This document shows positions 46,701 to 55,608 of a DNA stretch of 64,000 nt, in pieces; positions within the stretch are counted from its first letter, which is position 1, and each line of letters begins with the position of its first letter. A model generated the notes under the pieces. The model was not told where the DNA came from and ran no database searches. It saw only the letters and a program-made list of their open reading frames with translations. The position numbers and the translations under genes are program-made. The DNA is from JAWKIW01 sp041394145. GTDB lineage: Bacteria > Actinomycetota > Acidimicrobiia > Acidimicrobiales > Acidimicrobilacustridaceae. The stretch covers positions 1 through 64,000 of the forward strand of contig JAWKIW010000016.1 of assembly GCA_041394145.1 (NCBI GenBank), read 5' to 3'.

Positions 46701-47293
46701 GCACCTACACCCTGACGATCACCAACAAGGGTCCGTCCGACGCCACCGACGTGGTGATGACCGACACCCTGCCGACCGGCCTCACGCCGGTGTCGGTGGA
46801 CGGCCCGAGCGGGTGGACCTGCACCGTCGAGTCGCCGAAGATCACCTGCACCACCGCGACCTTCGCGGCGGGGGCGACCGCCACGGCGACCATCGTCGTG
46901 CAGGTCGGGGCGGACGCCGGCGCCTCGGTGACCAACGTGGCCGAGGTCGGCAGCAAGGAGCCGGACAAGAACCCGAGCGACAACCGCGCCGAGGTCACCA
47001 CCCCGGTGGTGGAGGTCCAGCCGGCCGAGCAGGCCCAGACCACGACCACCACGGCCGCGGTGGCCGTCCAGGGTGCGACCCTGCCCTACACGGGTTCGGA
47101 CTCCCTGCGTCTGGTCGGCGTCGGCCTGGTGCTCATCGGCGGCGGCCTGCTGCTGCTGGTCGCCGTGCGGCGGCGCCGCCCGGCCTCGAGGGGTGACGGC
47201 GAGCAGCGCCGGCTCGCACCGCCGGCTGGTCCTGGGCCTGGCCCTGGGGCTGGCGGTGGTGGGGGCCGGCGCCGCGTGCCGCAGCAGCGGTGA
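40737..47293 (+). CDS. Giant vWA and repeat-module surface protein with LPxTG-type anchor
   Basis: The N-terminus has a signal peptide ending LPASAHT (start ATG 40737, or ATG 40800). A von Willebrand A domain follows: CGIDVGILIDRSGSIADAG is the MIDAS DxSxS segment, with LLFVLTDGKP later. A SpaA-like Ig module and then DUF11-like repeats come next; three copies of a 120-residue unit with VVAGQSVTYCYVVTNPGNAPLLNV are clear, then modules reading PTIVVTKSADPASVAEPGG. The frame is clean to about 43540 and from 45494 on. The end has LPYTGSDSLRL, a hydrophobic segment and RRRR, an LPxTG-type sorting signal. A missing base near 47185 would give a stop at 47196 overlapping the next GTG. It is probably an adhesin or S-layer-like protein. 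Confidence 0.8.
43540..45490 (+). repeat. Tandem repeat modules with deletion-rich sequence
   Basis: About five copies of a 330-bp module (encoding PPTIVVTKSADPASVAEPGGSVSF and so on) plus one copy of the VTYCYVVTN-type unit lie here. Each is nearly identical at DNA level to the intact copies at 45500-46280. The damaged copies lack one to several bases at many points, for example GCGCCGCTGCC for GCGCCCGCCGGCTGCC and GTCGACGACAAC for GTCGTCGACGACAAC. This looks like collapsed or poorly polished repeats. Confidence 0.75.
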
Positions 47294-47677
47294 CGAGGCC
47301 GCGCCGCCCGCCACGGTGAACTTCACCGGCGGCGGGTCCGCGAGTCTGGACCTCGACGGGCGGCAGCGGACCTTCACGGTGGTCTGCGAGTCGACGGCGC
47401 CGGGGGCAAGGGCACCCTCCTCGTGTCGAGCACCAGCCCCGGCTCGACCCAGGCCGGCGGGGCGGTCGGGCTGCAGGTGCAGGTCGAGGTCGAGACCGGT
47501 ACGGGCACCATGGGGGCCAACCTGGGCGGGGACCCGGCAGTGGTCGTGCAGGCGGTGGTCCGAGGGGCCACGTTCACCGACGGCCGGTTGCAGGCGTCGG
47601 GGACCTTCACCGAGTCGGCGACGGGCCGGACCGTGGGCGACGGCACGCTGGTCGTCGAGGGCTGCACCCCGAGCTGA
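47193..47677 (+). CDS. Small lipoprotein after surface protein, one frame break
   Basis: GTG 47193 reads VTASSAGSHRRLVLGLALGLAVVGAGAACRSSG, a signal ending in the lipobox AGAAC. The mature part (ATVNFTGGGSASLDLDGRQRTFTVVC) continues after a missing base near 47400 with LLVSSTSPGSTQAGGAVGLQVQVEVE and ends VVEGCTPS. It is about 161 residues. Two cysteines, VC and GC, could form a disulphide. The mycobacterial LpqH/19-kDa lipoproteins have a similar layout, but this is only a resemblance. It probably overlaps the surface protein stop, so the two are likely co-expressed. Confidence 0.68.
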
Positions 47678-47699
47678 CGGCGACCCACCCGCGCCTTCC

Positions 47700-47743
47700 G
47701 GTGACACGTGTTCACCCCAGGGCGAAGCAACCGTCACCGATTG
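47700..47743. repeat. GGTGAC...GTCACC hairpin repeat, copy 1
   Basis: A 44-nt element with outer arms GGTGAC and GTCACC and a conserved CCAGGG loop. It is identical at 35 of 44 positions to the element at 59769-59812. It lies between the 3' ends of convergent genes. It could be a REP-like repeat or a terminator-type hairpin. Confidence 0.65.
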
Positions 47744-47799
47744 CCGGGGGTGGGGTGCCTCGGCGGGGGTGGGCGCTTCGGCGGCCGTGGGGTTCCCCG

Positions 47800-49194
47800 T
47801 CAGGGCTCGGGGAACCAGTTGGCGTGGAAGCCGATCGGGACCCGGCGGGGGACGTGGACCCGGGCGACGGGGCCGGCGGCGACGTCGTGGGCGTCGAGCA
47901 CCACCAGGTCGGTGCGCTCGGTGGCCCGGTCGGTGACGAAGCTGAGCAGCCAGCCGTCGTCCTCGGCGGTGCCGTTGGGGTCGGGCGCGAACACGTGCTC
48001 GCCGGACACCTCGGACTCGGCGTACAGGTGCTGCTGGGCCTCGCCCGTCGCGGTGTCGTACTTGACGACGCCGTGGAACTCGAAGGCGAACTCCCAGGTG
48101 CGGGCCAGGCAGTTGTACAGGTACCGGGTCTGGCGGCCGGCGTGGTCGTCGTTGACCCGCGGGAACTCGCCCCCGCGGTCGTCGGTCTGCTCGTCGGTGA
48201 CGGCACCGGTGGCGAGGTCGATGGACCAGCGCCAGGGCAGGGGCGCCTCCCGGCCGGTGGGGTGGTCGAACTCGAACCCGCCCGGCATCTGGGCGAACCG
48301 CGGCGCGCGCACCTCGAGGCGGTCGCCGTCCTCCCAGGCGTTGAAGAAGTGCACGACGTAGTGGGGGTCGACGTCGAACCAGCGGATGTCGGCGGACTCG
48401 CCGTACCGGGGCAGCACACCGATGCGGGCGCCCAGCTCGGGGGCCCACCGCATGAGCGGGCCGCCCGACAGCATGGAGGCCACGTCGAACAGCGCCGGCG
48501 AGTCGAGGAAGATCGTCCAGTGCTCGGTGATGGCGAAGTCGTGGATCATCACCGGGTTCGGCAGGTCGAGGTCGACGCTGTGCACCAGCTCACCCTCGGG
48601 GCTGACCACGTGGTAGCGCAGGTACGGGGGGATGGCCTGGTAGCCGAAGAACAGCATCTCGCCGGTCGCGGGGTCGATCTTCGGGTGGGCGGTGAACGGG
48701 CCCTGCAGCTTGCCGTCGAAGTCCCACTCGCCGAGGGTCTCCAGCTCGCGGGACAGCTGCGTCGGCGGGCACGCCTCGAGCAGGGCGAGGATCTTGCCGG
48801 CGTGGCGCACCGTGTGGGTGTTCGCCACGTTCTTGATCATGCCGCCCTGGGCGATCACGTCGGGGTCGAGCTTGGTGAACTCGCCGAGGCCGCCGTAGAT
48901 CGCCTCGCCCCGAGCCCGCTCGAGCTCGAGGCCCTTGGAGTCGACCCAGCGGTTGCGATAGCGGACGGCGCCGTCCTCGAGGTAGACGGCGTGGACCATG
49001 CCGTCGCCGTCGAAGGGGTGGTACTTCGGGCCGGGCGTGAACTGCGGGTTGGGGCCGTTGCGCACGAACATGCCCTGCAGGCCCGGTGGGCAGCTCGCCG
49101 GTGACCGCCAGGTCGCGGTCGTCGCGCTCGTCGAAGACCGGCGCCAGCAGGCCTGCAGGAACGGCGGCGCGTCTGGTGGGGTGGCGATGCTCAC
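47800..49194 (-). CDS. Carotenoid oxygenase family protein
   Basis: A 464-residue carotenoid-cleavage/lignostilbene-dioxygenase-type propeller. The four iron-binding histidines are visible in FTAHPKIDP, VMIHDFAIT, VVHFFNAWE and GFHANWFP. FVRNGPNPQF and DGDGMVHAV are typical N-terminal motifs. Two compensating frame changes near 49150 and 49087 hide LLAPVFDERDDRDLAVTGELPTG, which the family expects there. The GTG start at 49194 has GGGAGGAG upstream. The substrate (apocarotenoid or stilbene) is open. Two palindromes in the divergent gap suggest TetR-type control. Confidence 0.87.
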   Translation of the reverse strand: MSIATPPDAPPFLQACWRRSSTSATTATWRSPASCPPGLQGMFVRNGPNPQFTPGPKYHPFDGDGMVHAVYLEDGAVRYRNRWVDSKGLELERARGEAIYGGLGEFTKLDPDVIAQGGMIKNVANTHTVRHAGKILALLEACPPTQLSRELETLGEWDFDGKLQGPFTAHPKIDPATGEMLFFGYQAIPPYLRYHVVSPEGELVHSVDLDLPNPVMIHDFAITEHWTIFLDSPALFDVASMLSGGPLMRWAPELGARIGVLPRYGESADIRWFDVDPHYVVHFFNAWEDGDRLEVRAPRFAQMPGGFEFDHPTGREAPLPWRWSIDLATGAVTDEQTDDRGGEFPRVNDDHAGRQTRYLYNCLARTWEFAFEFHGVVKYDTATGEAQQHLYAESEVSGEHVFAPDPNGTAEDDGWLLSFVTDRATERTDLVVLDAHDVAAGPVARVHVPRRVPIGFHANWFPEP

Positions 49195-49217
49195 GGAGGC
49201 TCCTCCCGGTGGGTTCT

Positions 49218-49236
49218 GGGTGAACACTGTTAACCC
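49218..49236. promoter_or_regulatory. 19-bp near-perfect palindrome (TetR-like operator)
   Basis: GGGTGAACA-C-TGTTAACCC has 8 of 9 pairs matched and the AACnnnGTT core common in TetR-type operators. It lies 24-42 bp upstream of the carotenoid oxygenase start. Confidence 0.5.
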
Positions 49237-49273
49237 GTCGATCGGGGCCTGTCAAGGACGGGTGCCGTGAAAA

Positions 49274-49288
49274 TGTGAACCATTCACA
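49274..49288. promoter_or_regulatory. Inverted repeat TGTGAA-CCA-TTCACA
   Basis: A perfect 6-bp inverted repeat with a 3-nt spacer, in the AT-rich part of the divergent gap and 64-78 bp upstream of the LLM oxidoreductase start. It is probably an operator or activator site; the regulator is not known. Confidence 0.45.
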
Positions 49289-49351
49289 CGATCGAACGGG
49301 CGCCATAGGCGGCGCCCGGTAGCCTGCGGGCCGACCCAGGGGGAGGACCGC

Positions 49352-50236
49352 ATGAAGTTCGGGATGGCGTTCGCCAACGTGGTGACCTTCGCCGGCCGGC
49401 CGGGGCTCGGCGAGATGGCCCGGGCGGCCGAGGCGGCCGGCTTCGAGTCGCTGTGGACCGTCGAGCACGTGATCTACCCCGACGGCTACGAGTCGACCTA
49501 CCCCTACGACGAGAGCGGCAAGATGCTGGCCACGCCGGACACCCCGCTGCCCGACCCGCTGGTCTGGCTGTCGTTCGTCGCGGCCGCGACCGACAGCATC
49601 CGCCTCGCCACCGGCATCTTGATCCTCCCGCAGCGCAACCCCGTGGTCCTCGCCAAGGAGGTGGCCACCCTCGACGACCTCTCCGGCGGACGGGTCGAGC
49701 TGGGCATCGGCGTGGGCTGGCTGCTTGAGGAGTTCGAGGCGCTCGGCGTGCCGTTCGAGCGGCGGGGCGCGCGCACCGACGAGTACGTCGCCGCCATGCG
49801 CGCCCTGTGGGACGGTGACAACGCCGAGTACCACGGCGAGTTCGTCGACTTCGCCAAGGCCAGCGTCAACCCCAAGCCGGTCCACGGCCGGGTGCCGATT
49901 CACATCGGCGGCCACACCCGGGCCGCCGCCGAGCGGGCCGGTCGACTCGGCGACGGGTTCTTCCCCGCCAAGGGGGACATCGCCGAGCTCGTCGACATCA
50001 TGCGCCAGGGCGCGGCGGCCGCCGACCGAGACCCCGGCGCCATCGAGGTCACCTACGGCAACACCGCCGTGCTGGGGAGCGACCCGGTGGGCGCGGTCGA
50101 GGAGCTGGCGAGCCACGGCGTCGACCGGGTTGCCGTCCCGTCGTTCCTGTTCCTGGGCGACCCGGCCGGGTCGTTGGCGGGCTTCGGCGAGCGAGTGATC
50201 GCGCCCACCGCGGACATCGCGGCGGCGACGAGCTGA
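49352..50236 (+). CDS. LLM-class F420-dependent oxidoreductase
   Basis: A 294-residue luciferase-like TIM barrel. The N-terminus MKFGMAFANVVTF and GFESLWTVEHVIYP, then RNPVVLAKEVATLDDLSGGRVELGIGVGW, are typical of the F420-dependent TIGR03619 group. GGGGGAG precedes the ATG. It ends 4 bp before the BVMO gene, so the two are co-transcribed. Such enzymes reduce or oxidise a hydride acceptor or donor using F420; the substrate cannot be read. Confidence 0.9.
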   Translation: MKFGMAFANVVTFAGRPGLGEMARAAEAAGFESLWTVEHVIYPDGYESTYPYDESGKMLATPDTPLPDPLVWLSFVAAATDSIRLATGILILPQRNPVVLAKEVATLDDLSGGRVELGIGVGWLLEEFEALGVPFERRGARTDEYVAAMRALWDGDNAEYHGEFVDFAKASVNPKPVHGRVPIHIGGHTRAAAERAGRLGDGFFPAKGDIAELVDIMRQGAAAADRDPGAIEVTYGNTAVLGSDPVGAVEELASHGVDRVAVPSFLFLGDPAGSLAGFGERVIAPTADIAAATS

Positions 50237-50240
50237 CGCC

Positions 50241-51746
50241 GTGGAGCACCTCGACGTCATCGTCGTCGGCGCCGGGCTGTCGGGCATCGCCGCCGGCCAC
50301 CACCTCCAAGCCAGGTGCCCGTGGGCGAGCTACGCGATCCTCGAGGCCCGCGACGCCATGGGCGGCACCTGGGACCTGTTCCGCTATCCGGGCATCCGCT
50401 CCGACTCGGACATGCACACCCTCGGGTACTCGTTCCGCCCGTGGCGCGACGGGCCGTCGATCGCCGACGGCGCCTCGATCCGCCGCTACATCGAGGAGAC
50501 CGCCGCCGAGGAGGGCATCGACCGGCAGATCCGCTTCGGTCACCGCGTGCTGGCGGCCGACTGGTCCACCCCCGACGCCCGCTGGCTCGTCACCGTCGAG
50601 CGGACCGACACCGGCGAGCGGGTCGAGCTGACGTGCGGCTTCCTGTTCTCGTGCAGCGGCTACTACCGCTACGACCACGGCTACCTGCCCGACTTCGCCG
50701 GCATGGACCGCTTCGGCGGCACGATCGTGCACCCGCAGGCGTGGCCCGAGGACCTGGACGTCGCCGGCACGCGGATCGTGGTGATCGGCTCGGGTGCCAC
50801 CGCCGTCACGCTGGTGCCGTCGCTGGCCGAGACGGCCGCCCACGTCACGATGCTGCAGCGGTCGCCCACCTACATCATGTCGCTGCCCCCGACGAGCCCC
50901 GTCGCCGGGCTGCTGGCCCGCCTCCTGCCGCCCAAGCTCGCCGGCGCCGCCACCCGCTGGTTCCACGCCCTGGTGACGCAGGCCTTCTACCAGGTCAGCC
51001 GGCGACGACCGGAGGCGGTCAAGGCGATGCTGCGCAAGGGGCTCGAGCAGCAGCTGCCCGAGGGCTACGACATCGACACGCACTTCACGCCGACCTACGA
51101 CCCGTGGGACCAGCGGCTGTGCGTCGTGCCCGACGGCGACCTGTTCCGGGCCATCCGCGACGGCCGGGCGTCCGTGGTGACCGATCACATCGAGACCTTC
51201 ACCGAGCAGGGCCTGCGGCTGGCGTCGGGCACCGAGCTCGAGGCCGACATCATCGTCACCGCCACCGGCCTGCAGATCCAGCTGCTCGGCGGGGCCGAGC
51301 TGTCGGTGAACGGCGAGCCCGTCGACACCGGTGAGCGCCTCGTCTACAAGGGGATGATGCTCGAGGGCGTGCCCAACGCCGCCATGGCCATCGGGTACAC
51401 GAACGCCTCGTGGACGCTGAAGGCCGAGCTCAGCTGCGAGTACGTGTGCCGCCTGCTGAACCACCTGCGGGCGACGGGCAAGCGCCAGTGCACCGCCGTC
51501 AACGTCGACGCCTCGGTGGAGGCGGGGCCGTTGATGCCGTTGTCGTCGGGCTACATCCGGCGGGCGGCCGCGGTGATGCCGAAGCAGGGGCGTCGCTTCC
51601 CCTGGACCGTCTACCAGAGCTACCTGCGCGACTACCGGGCGATGAAGCTGCACGGGGTCACCGACGACGCCATGGTCTTCTCGAACCCCGTGGCGGCGCG
51701 CCCGCCGGCCGAGCCCGAGGCCGATCGGGTGGCCGTCGCCGGCTGA
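50241..51746 (+). CDS. Baeyer-Villiger-type flavin monooxygenase
   Basis: A 501-residue FAD/NADPH monooxygenase. VGAGLSGIAAG is the FAD Rossmann motif near residue 10, FRYPGIRSDSDMHTLGYSF is the family segment, and FGGTIVHPQAWP matches the BVMO fingerprint FxGxxxHxxxWP near residue 157. VIGSGATAVTL is the NADPH Rossmann motif. It inserts oxygen next to a ketone, or oxidises heteroatoms in some homologues. It is 4 bp after the LLM gene, suggesting joint oxidation of one compound. Confidence 0.92.
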   Translation: MEHLDVIVVGAGLSGIAAGHHLQARCPWASYAILEARDAMGGTWDLFRYPGIRSDSDMHTLGYSFRPWRDGPSIADGASIRRYIEETAAEEGIDRQIRFGHRVLAADWSTPDARWLVTVERTDTGERVELTCGFLFSCSGYYRYDHGYLPDFAGMDRFGGTIVHPQAWPEDLDVAGTRIVVIGSGATAVTLVPSLAETAAHVTMLQRSPTYIMSLPPTSPVAGLLARLLPPKLAGAATRWFHALVTQAFYQVSRRRPEAVKAMLRKGLEQQLPEGYDIDTHFTPTYDPWDQRLCVVPDGDLFRAIRDGRASVVTDHIETFTEQGLRLASGTELEADIIVTATGLQIQLLGGAELSVNGEPVDTGERLVYKGMMLEGVPNAAMAIGYTNASWTLKAELSCEYVCRLLNHLRATGKRQCTAVNVDASVEAGPLMPLSSGYIRRAAAVMPKQGRRFPWTVYQSYLRDYRAMKLHGVTDDAMVFSNPVAARPPAEPEADRVAVAG

Positions 51747-51842
51747 CAGCGTGGCGTCGGCGTTCTGGTGGCCTGGCGCGTCGGCCCCCGACGCCTGCGG
51801 CAACCGGTTCGGGGCGGGAGTGCGGCGAGACAGAACCGGGGA

Positions 51843-52874
51843 ATGTCGTCTCGCCCGGAGGCGGTGCTAGAACTGCGCCACACCGAGGGGCCGGCGAACG
51901 TGGACGCAGGGGACGACGCAGCGACGACGGGGACCGAGGCCGGTCCGGCCGCGGTGGCGCCCGGGGGCGCCACGGCGCCTGCGGCGCCTGCGGCGTCGGC
52001 ACCCGGTGCACCGGAGCCGGTCGGCTTCGTCGGGCTCGGGTCGATCGGGCGGCCCATGGTCGAGAGCCTGCTGCGGGCCGGCATACCGGCCGTCGTCAAC
52101 GACCTCGACCCGGCGGCGGTCGACGCCGTCGTGGCCCAGGGTGCCACGGCGGCAGCCACGCTGGCGGAGCTGGCCGCCGCCGCCGACGTGGTCGGGGTGT
52201 GCGTTCCCGCCGACGAGCACGTGCGGACGGTGCTCGACGGGCCCGACGGCCTCCTGGCCCACCTGCGGGCCGGCGCGGTCGTGGCGATCCACTCCACCGT
52301 GCTGCCCGAGACCGTGCTGTGGGCCCGCGACGCGGCCGCGCCCGGCGGCGTCGCCGTGGTCGAGGCCGCCGTCACCGGCGGCTTCCTGGCCGCCGCCGAG
52401 GGCCGCTCGACGTTCCTGCTCGGCGGGGAGCCGGCCGACCTCGAGCGCATCGGCCCGCTCGTGGAGGCCTGCGGCGCGGCCACGGTGCACGCCGGCGACC
52501 TCGGCAGCGCCAGCCGGCTGAAGCTGTGCGTCAACCTCCAGACCTACGCCACCTTCTCGGGCGTGTTCGAGGCCGCCACCCTGGTCCGCCGGCTCGGCCT
52601 GCCCCTCGACGCCCTCAAGGACGTCATGCGGGCCAACGGGCAGCTGAGCGAGGCGGTCGACGCCTACCTCCTGCTGCACCAGCTCGACGACGCCACGCTG
52701 GCCGACCCGAGCATGCAGGACCGCCTCGAGGGCTTCGCCGCCATCATCGGCAAGGACCTGCACCTCATCCAGCAGCTGGCCGACCAGGCCGGCGTCGACG
52801 TCCCCGTCGCCGAGCTGGCCGGACGACAGGCCCGCCGCACCTACTTCCTGGAGGTCCCGCCCGATGCCCGGTGA
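51843..52874 (+). CDS. 3-Hydroxyisobutyrate dehydrogenase-like protein
   Basis: The core begins GFVGLGSIGRPMVESLLRAG, the NAD(P)-binding GxGxxG near residue 60, followed by VNDLDPAAVDA. VEAAVTGGFLAA and LGSASRLKLCVNL are the substrate-binding and catalytic-lysine segments of the beta-hydroxyacid dehydrogenase family. ATG 51843 gives a long Ala/Gly/Thr-rich N-terminus; GTG 51900 is an alternative start. The product may oxidise a beta-hydroxyacid. It is on the same strand between the BVMO and a second LLM gene. Confidence 0.85.
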   Translation: MSSRPEAVLELRHTEGPANVDAGDDAATTGTEAGPAAVAPGGATAPAAPAASAPGAPEPVGFVGLGSIGRPMVESLLRAGIPAVVNDLDPAAVDAVVAQGATAAATLAELAAAADVVGVCVPADEHVRTVLDGPDGLLAHLRAGAVVAIHSTVLPETVLWARDAAAPGGVAVVEAAVTGGFLAAAEGRSTFLLGGEPADLERIGPLVEACGAATVHAGDLGSASRLKLCVNLQTYATFSGVFEAATLVRRLGLPLDALKDVMRANGQLSEAVDAYLLLHQLDDATLADPSMQDRLEGFAAIIGKDLHLIQQLADQAGVDVPVAELAGRQARRTYFLEVPPDAR

Positions 52875-52927
52875 TCCGACGAGCGCCCGGCACGCTCGAC
52901 CGCACGTCCACGTCGAGGAGCGCTGAG

Positions 52928-54025
52928 GTGGAGTTCGGCGTCTTCGCCCAGGGTGCCGTCCCCGCGCCCATGCTGGCGGTCGACCCGCAGGCCGAGCACC
53001 ACCGGCTCATGGACAACGTCGAGCTCGGTGTGCACGCCGAGTCGTGCGGCTTCAAGTACGTGTGGGCCTCCGAGCACCACTTCCTCCGCGAGTACAGCCA
53101 CATGTCGTGCCCGGAGGTGTACCTGCCCTTCGTGGCGGCGCGCACCGAGCGCATCCACGTCGGCTCCGCCATCGTCAACATCACCGCACCGGTGAACCAC
53201 CCGTACCGCACCGCCGAGCGCGCCGCGATGCTCGACCACCTCACCGAGGGCCGCTTCGAGCTGGGCACCGGCCGCGGGTCGTCGTCGACGGAGACCTCCG
53301 GGTTCGGGATCGAGACCATGGACGAGACGAAGGAGCTGTGGGCCGAGTCGGCCCGCCTGATCCCCGAGCTGTGGCGCGACCCTGCCCGCAACGTGCTGCC
53401 CGAGCCCTACACCAAGCCACATCCGCCGCTGTGGGTCGCCGCCGGCAGCCCGTCCACCTTCGAGAAGGCCGCCCGCCACGGCCTGGGCGTCATCTGCTTC
53501 ACCTTCGGCGCCCCCGAGTCGCTGGCGCCGCTGATCGCCACGTACAAGGAGCTGGTGCAGGACCCGTCGGACCCGCTCGGCGACTGGGTCAACGACAACG
53601 TCATGGTCGTCAACCAGATGGTGGTGCTCGACGACCGCGACGAGGCCTTCGCGCTGGCCAGCCGGATCGGGTTCTCGTACTACCAGGCGCTGGTGGTGCG
53701 CTGGCTCGACTCGTTCCCCCGGCCGGCCGGCTTCCCGCAGTGGCCCGAGCTGCCGCCGGAGCCGACGCCCGAGATGCTCGAGATCGCCGCCGGCATGGGC
53801 GCCATGATCTGCGGCGACCCCGACGACGCCCGCAAGGGCATCGCCGTGTGGGAGGCGCTCGGCGTCGACCAGCTGGTGTTCAGCCCGCTCACCGCCCAGA
53901 TCACCCTCGACGACGCCAAGCGCACGATGGACGTCTTCGGCCGCGAGGTGATCCCGCACTTCGACCGACACCCCGAGGTGCACCGCACGACGATGCTGCG
54001 GGAGGCACAGTGCCCGACCGCATGA
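52928..54025 (+). CDS. LLM-class flavin-dependent oxidoreductase
   Basis: A 365-residue bacterial luciferase-like TIM barrel. The start is GTG 52928, giving VEFGVFAQGAVPAPMLAVD. ESCGFKYVWASEHHFLREYSH and ERAAMLDHLTEGRFELGTGRGSSS are the usual conserved loops around the flavin. It resembles alkanesulphonate/limonene-type LLM enzymes more than the F420 group, but the cofactor cannot be fixed. It belongs to the run of oxidoreductases starting at 49352, and is followed by a hairpin element. Confidence 0.9.
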   Translation: MEFGVFAQGAVPAPMLAVDPQAEHHRLMDNVELGVHAESCGFKYVWASEHHFLREYSHMSCPEVYLPFVAARTERIHVGSAIVNITAPVNHPYRTAERAAMLDHLTEGRFELGTGRGSSSTETSGFGIETMDETKELWAESARLIPELWRDPARNVLPEPYTKPHPPLWVAAGSPSTFEKAARHGLGVICFTFGAPESLAPLIATYKELVQDPSDPLGDWVNDNVMVVNQMVVLDDRDEAFALASRIGFSYYQALVVRWLDSFPRPAGFPQWPELPPEPTPEMLEIAAGMGAMICGDPDDARKGIAVWEALGVDQLVFSPLTAQITLDDAKRTMDVFGREVIPHFDRHPEVHRTTMLREAQCPTA

Positions 54026-54054
54026 CCGGACGGTGCCACCCGAACGACGATCTC

Positions 54055-54092
54055 GTCATGGATGTGCGTGCCCCGGCACGCACATCCATGAC
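54055..54092. repeat. Perfect hairpin, copy A of a covarying family
   Basis: GTCATGGATGTGCGTGCC and GGCACGCACATCCATGAC form an 18-bp stem with a 2-nt loop, 30 nt after the LLM stop. The outer GTCAT...ATGACAGGAAC and the inner GTGC...GCAC are shared with the hairpin at 55609-55646, while the middle of the stem differs and covaries. Confidence 0.75.
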
Positions 54093-54116
54093 AGGAACAC
54101 CGAGGAGGCGGGACCC

Positions 54117-54542
54117 GTGAACGACGGCGACAGCGACGACGGCCGTGACGGAACGCCGGCGATCGACGCCGACCGGCTGGCGCGGGGGTCACGGGAGTTC
54201 GAGGCGGTGTACGGCGGCGTCCTGCCGGCGCCCCCGCCCGGCCTGCTCGACTACGCCGACCTCATGCTCGGCCAGCTCTTCGCCGAGCACTGGGCCCGCC
54301 CGCAGCTCGCCCGACGCGACCGACGCCTGCTCACGCTGGCGGTGATCGCCGCCGTCGCCGACGCCGACACGTGGGCCATCCACCTCGAGGCGGCCCTGCG
54401 CAACGGCGAGCTGACCGACGTCGAGGCGCGCGAGGTCGTCATCCACCTCACCCCCTACGTCGGCTACCCGCGCACCTCGCCGCTGCTGCTCAAGACCGAG
54501 GAGATCATCGGCCGCGTCGCGGCCGATGCCGACGACGACTGA
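54117..54542 (+). CDS. Carboxymuconolactone decarboxylase-like protein
   Basis: A 141-residue helical protein of the CMD/AhpD superfamily: FAEHWARPQLARRDRRLLTLAVIAAVADADTW and HLEAALRNGELTDVEAREVVIHLTPYVGYPR. The CxxC of AhpD-type peroxidases is absent, so a decarboxylase-like role is likelier than a redox one. GTG 54117 has GAGGAGG upstream. It lies in the oxidoreductase cluster and may act on a lactone or beta-keto acid. Confidence 0.85.
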   Translation: MNDGDSDDGRDGTPAIDADRLARGSREFEAVYGGVLPAPPPGLLDYADLMLGQLFAEHWARPQLARRDRRLLTLAVIAAVADADTWAIHLEAALRNGELTDVEAREVVIHLTPYVGYPRTSPLLLKTEEIIGRVAADADDD

Positions 54543-54750
54543 GGCGGGTGTCCGACGAGGGACCACCTGGTGGCGGCCGCCGACTTCTCGATGATGATCG
54601 TGGCGCTGCGCCTGCCGATACAGGAGGGTCACGAGTCGGCACCGGGCGCCCCCGAGCTGTGAGCCAGCGCCACGGCGGTGCCGGCATCGGCCCGAGCCGC
54701 CGCTGCACATCCCAGGCCCCGGACGAGGCGGGCGTTGCTACGGTCCGGCC

Positions 54751-55572
54751 ATGAGCGACCAGGCACCGGGGACGACGCAGGGGGCGGGGCGGCTCGAGGG
54801 GAAGGTGGCGCTGGTGACGGGCGCGGCGTCGGGGATCGGCCGAGCGATCGTGCGCCGCTACGCCGCCGAGGGGGCGCGGGTGGTGGCCGGCGACCTCGAC
54901 GCCGACGGGCTCGACGCGCTCGCGGCCGAGCTCGGCGACGCCGTGGCGGTGCAGCGCGGCGACGTCACCGAGGAGGCCGACCAGGCCGCGCTGGTGGCGC
55001 TGGCTCGCGACCGCTTCGGGCGCCTCGACGTGGCCGTGGCCAACGCCGGCGCCGGCAACGCGGCGCTGCTCGTCGACATGGACGTGGCCGAGTGGCGCCG
55101 CCTGGTCGACCTGCTGCTCACCGGCGCCTTCCTCACGGTGAAGCACGCCGGGCGGGCGATCGCCGACGGCGGCGGCGGGTCGATCGTCACCATGGCCAGC
55201 CTCAACGCCACCCAGCCGGGGCGGGGGATGGGTGCGTACTGCTCGTCGAAGGCCGGGGTGGCGATGCTGACCCAGGTGGCGGCCCTCGAGCTCGGCCCGT
55301 CCGGCGTGCGGGTCAACGCCATCGCCCCGGGACTGGTCGTCACCGGCGCGACGGAGCCGCTGTTCGGGCTGCCCGGCGTGGTGGAGGAGTTCGTGGAGAA
55401 CGCCCCGCTCGGCCGCTACGCCCAGCCCGAGGAGATCGCCGACGTGGCGCTGTTCCTGGCGTCGGACGAGGCGGCGTTCATGTCCGGCGCGCTCGTCCAC
55501 GTCGACGGCGGGGCGCGCACGCGCCGCTACCCCGACGTGCTCGGTGCCGTCGAGCGCCTCCTGGAGGGCTGA
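54751..55572 (+). CDS. Short-chain dehydrogenase/reductase (SDR)
   Basis: A 273-residue SDR. TGAASGIGRAIV is near residue 23, VANAGAGN near 96, serine in TMASLNAT, and YCSSK carries the YxxxK. AGDLDADGL after the second strand suggests NAD preference through its aspartate. It ends with the usual PGL...MSGALVHVDGGA. The ATG at 54751 is clear. A hairpin related to that at 54055 follows its stop. The substrate is unknown. Confidence 0.92.
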   Translation: MSDQAPGTTQGAGRLEGKVALVTGAASGIGRAIVRRYAAEGARVVAGDLDADGLDALAAELGDAVAVQRGDVTEEADQAALVALARDRFGRLDVAVANAGAGNAALLVDMDVAEWRRLVDLLLTGAFLTVKHAGRAIADGGGGSIVTMASLNATQPGRGMGAYCSSKAGVAMLTQVAALELGPSGVRVNAIAPGLVVTGATEPLFGLPGVVEEFVENAPLGRYAQPEEIADVALFLASDEAAFMSGALVHVDGGARTRRYPDVLGAVERLLEG

Positions 55573-55608
55573 CGAGCTCCGGCGCGTGCACGACCCCCGC
55601 CGGTTCTC

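Noticed and set aside
54117..54542. AhpD-type peroxidase
   Set aside because: The CxxC required for AhpD activity is absent.
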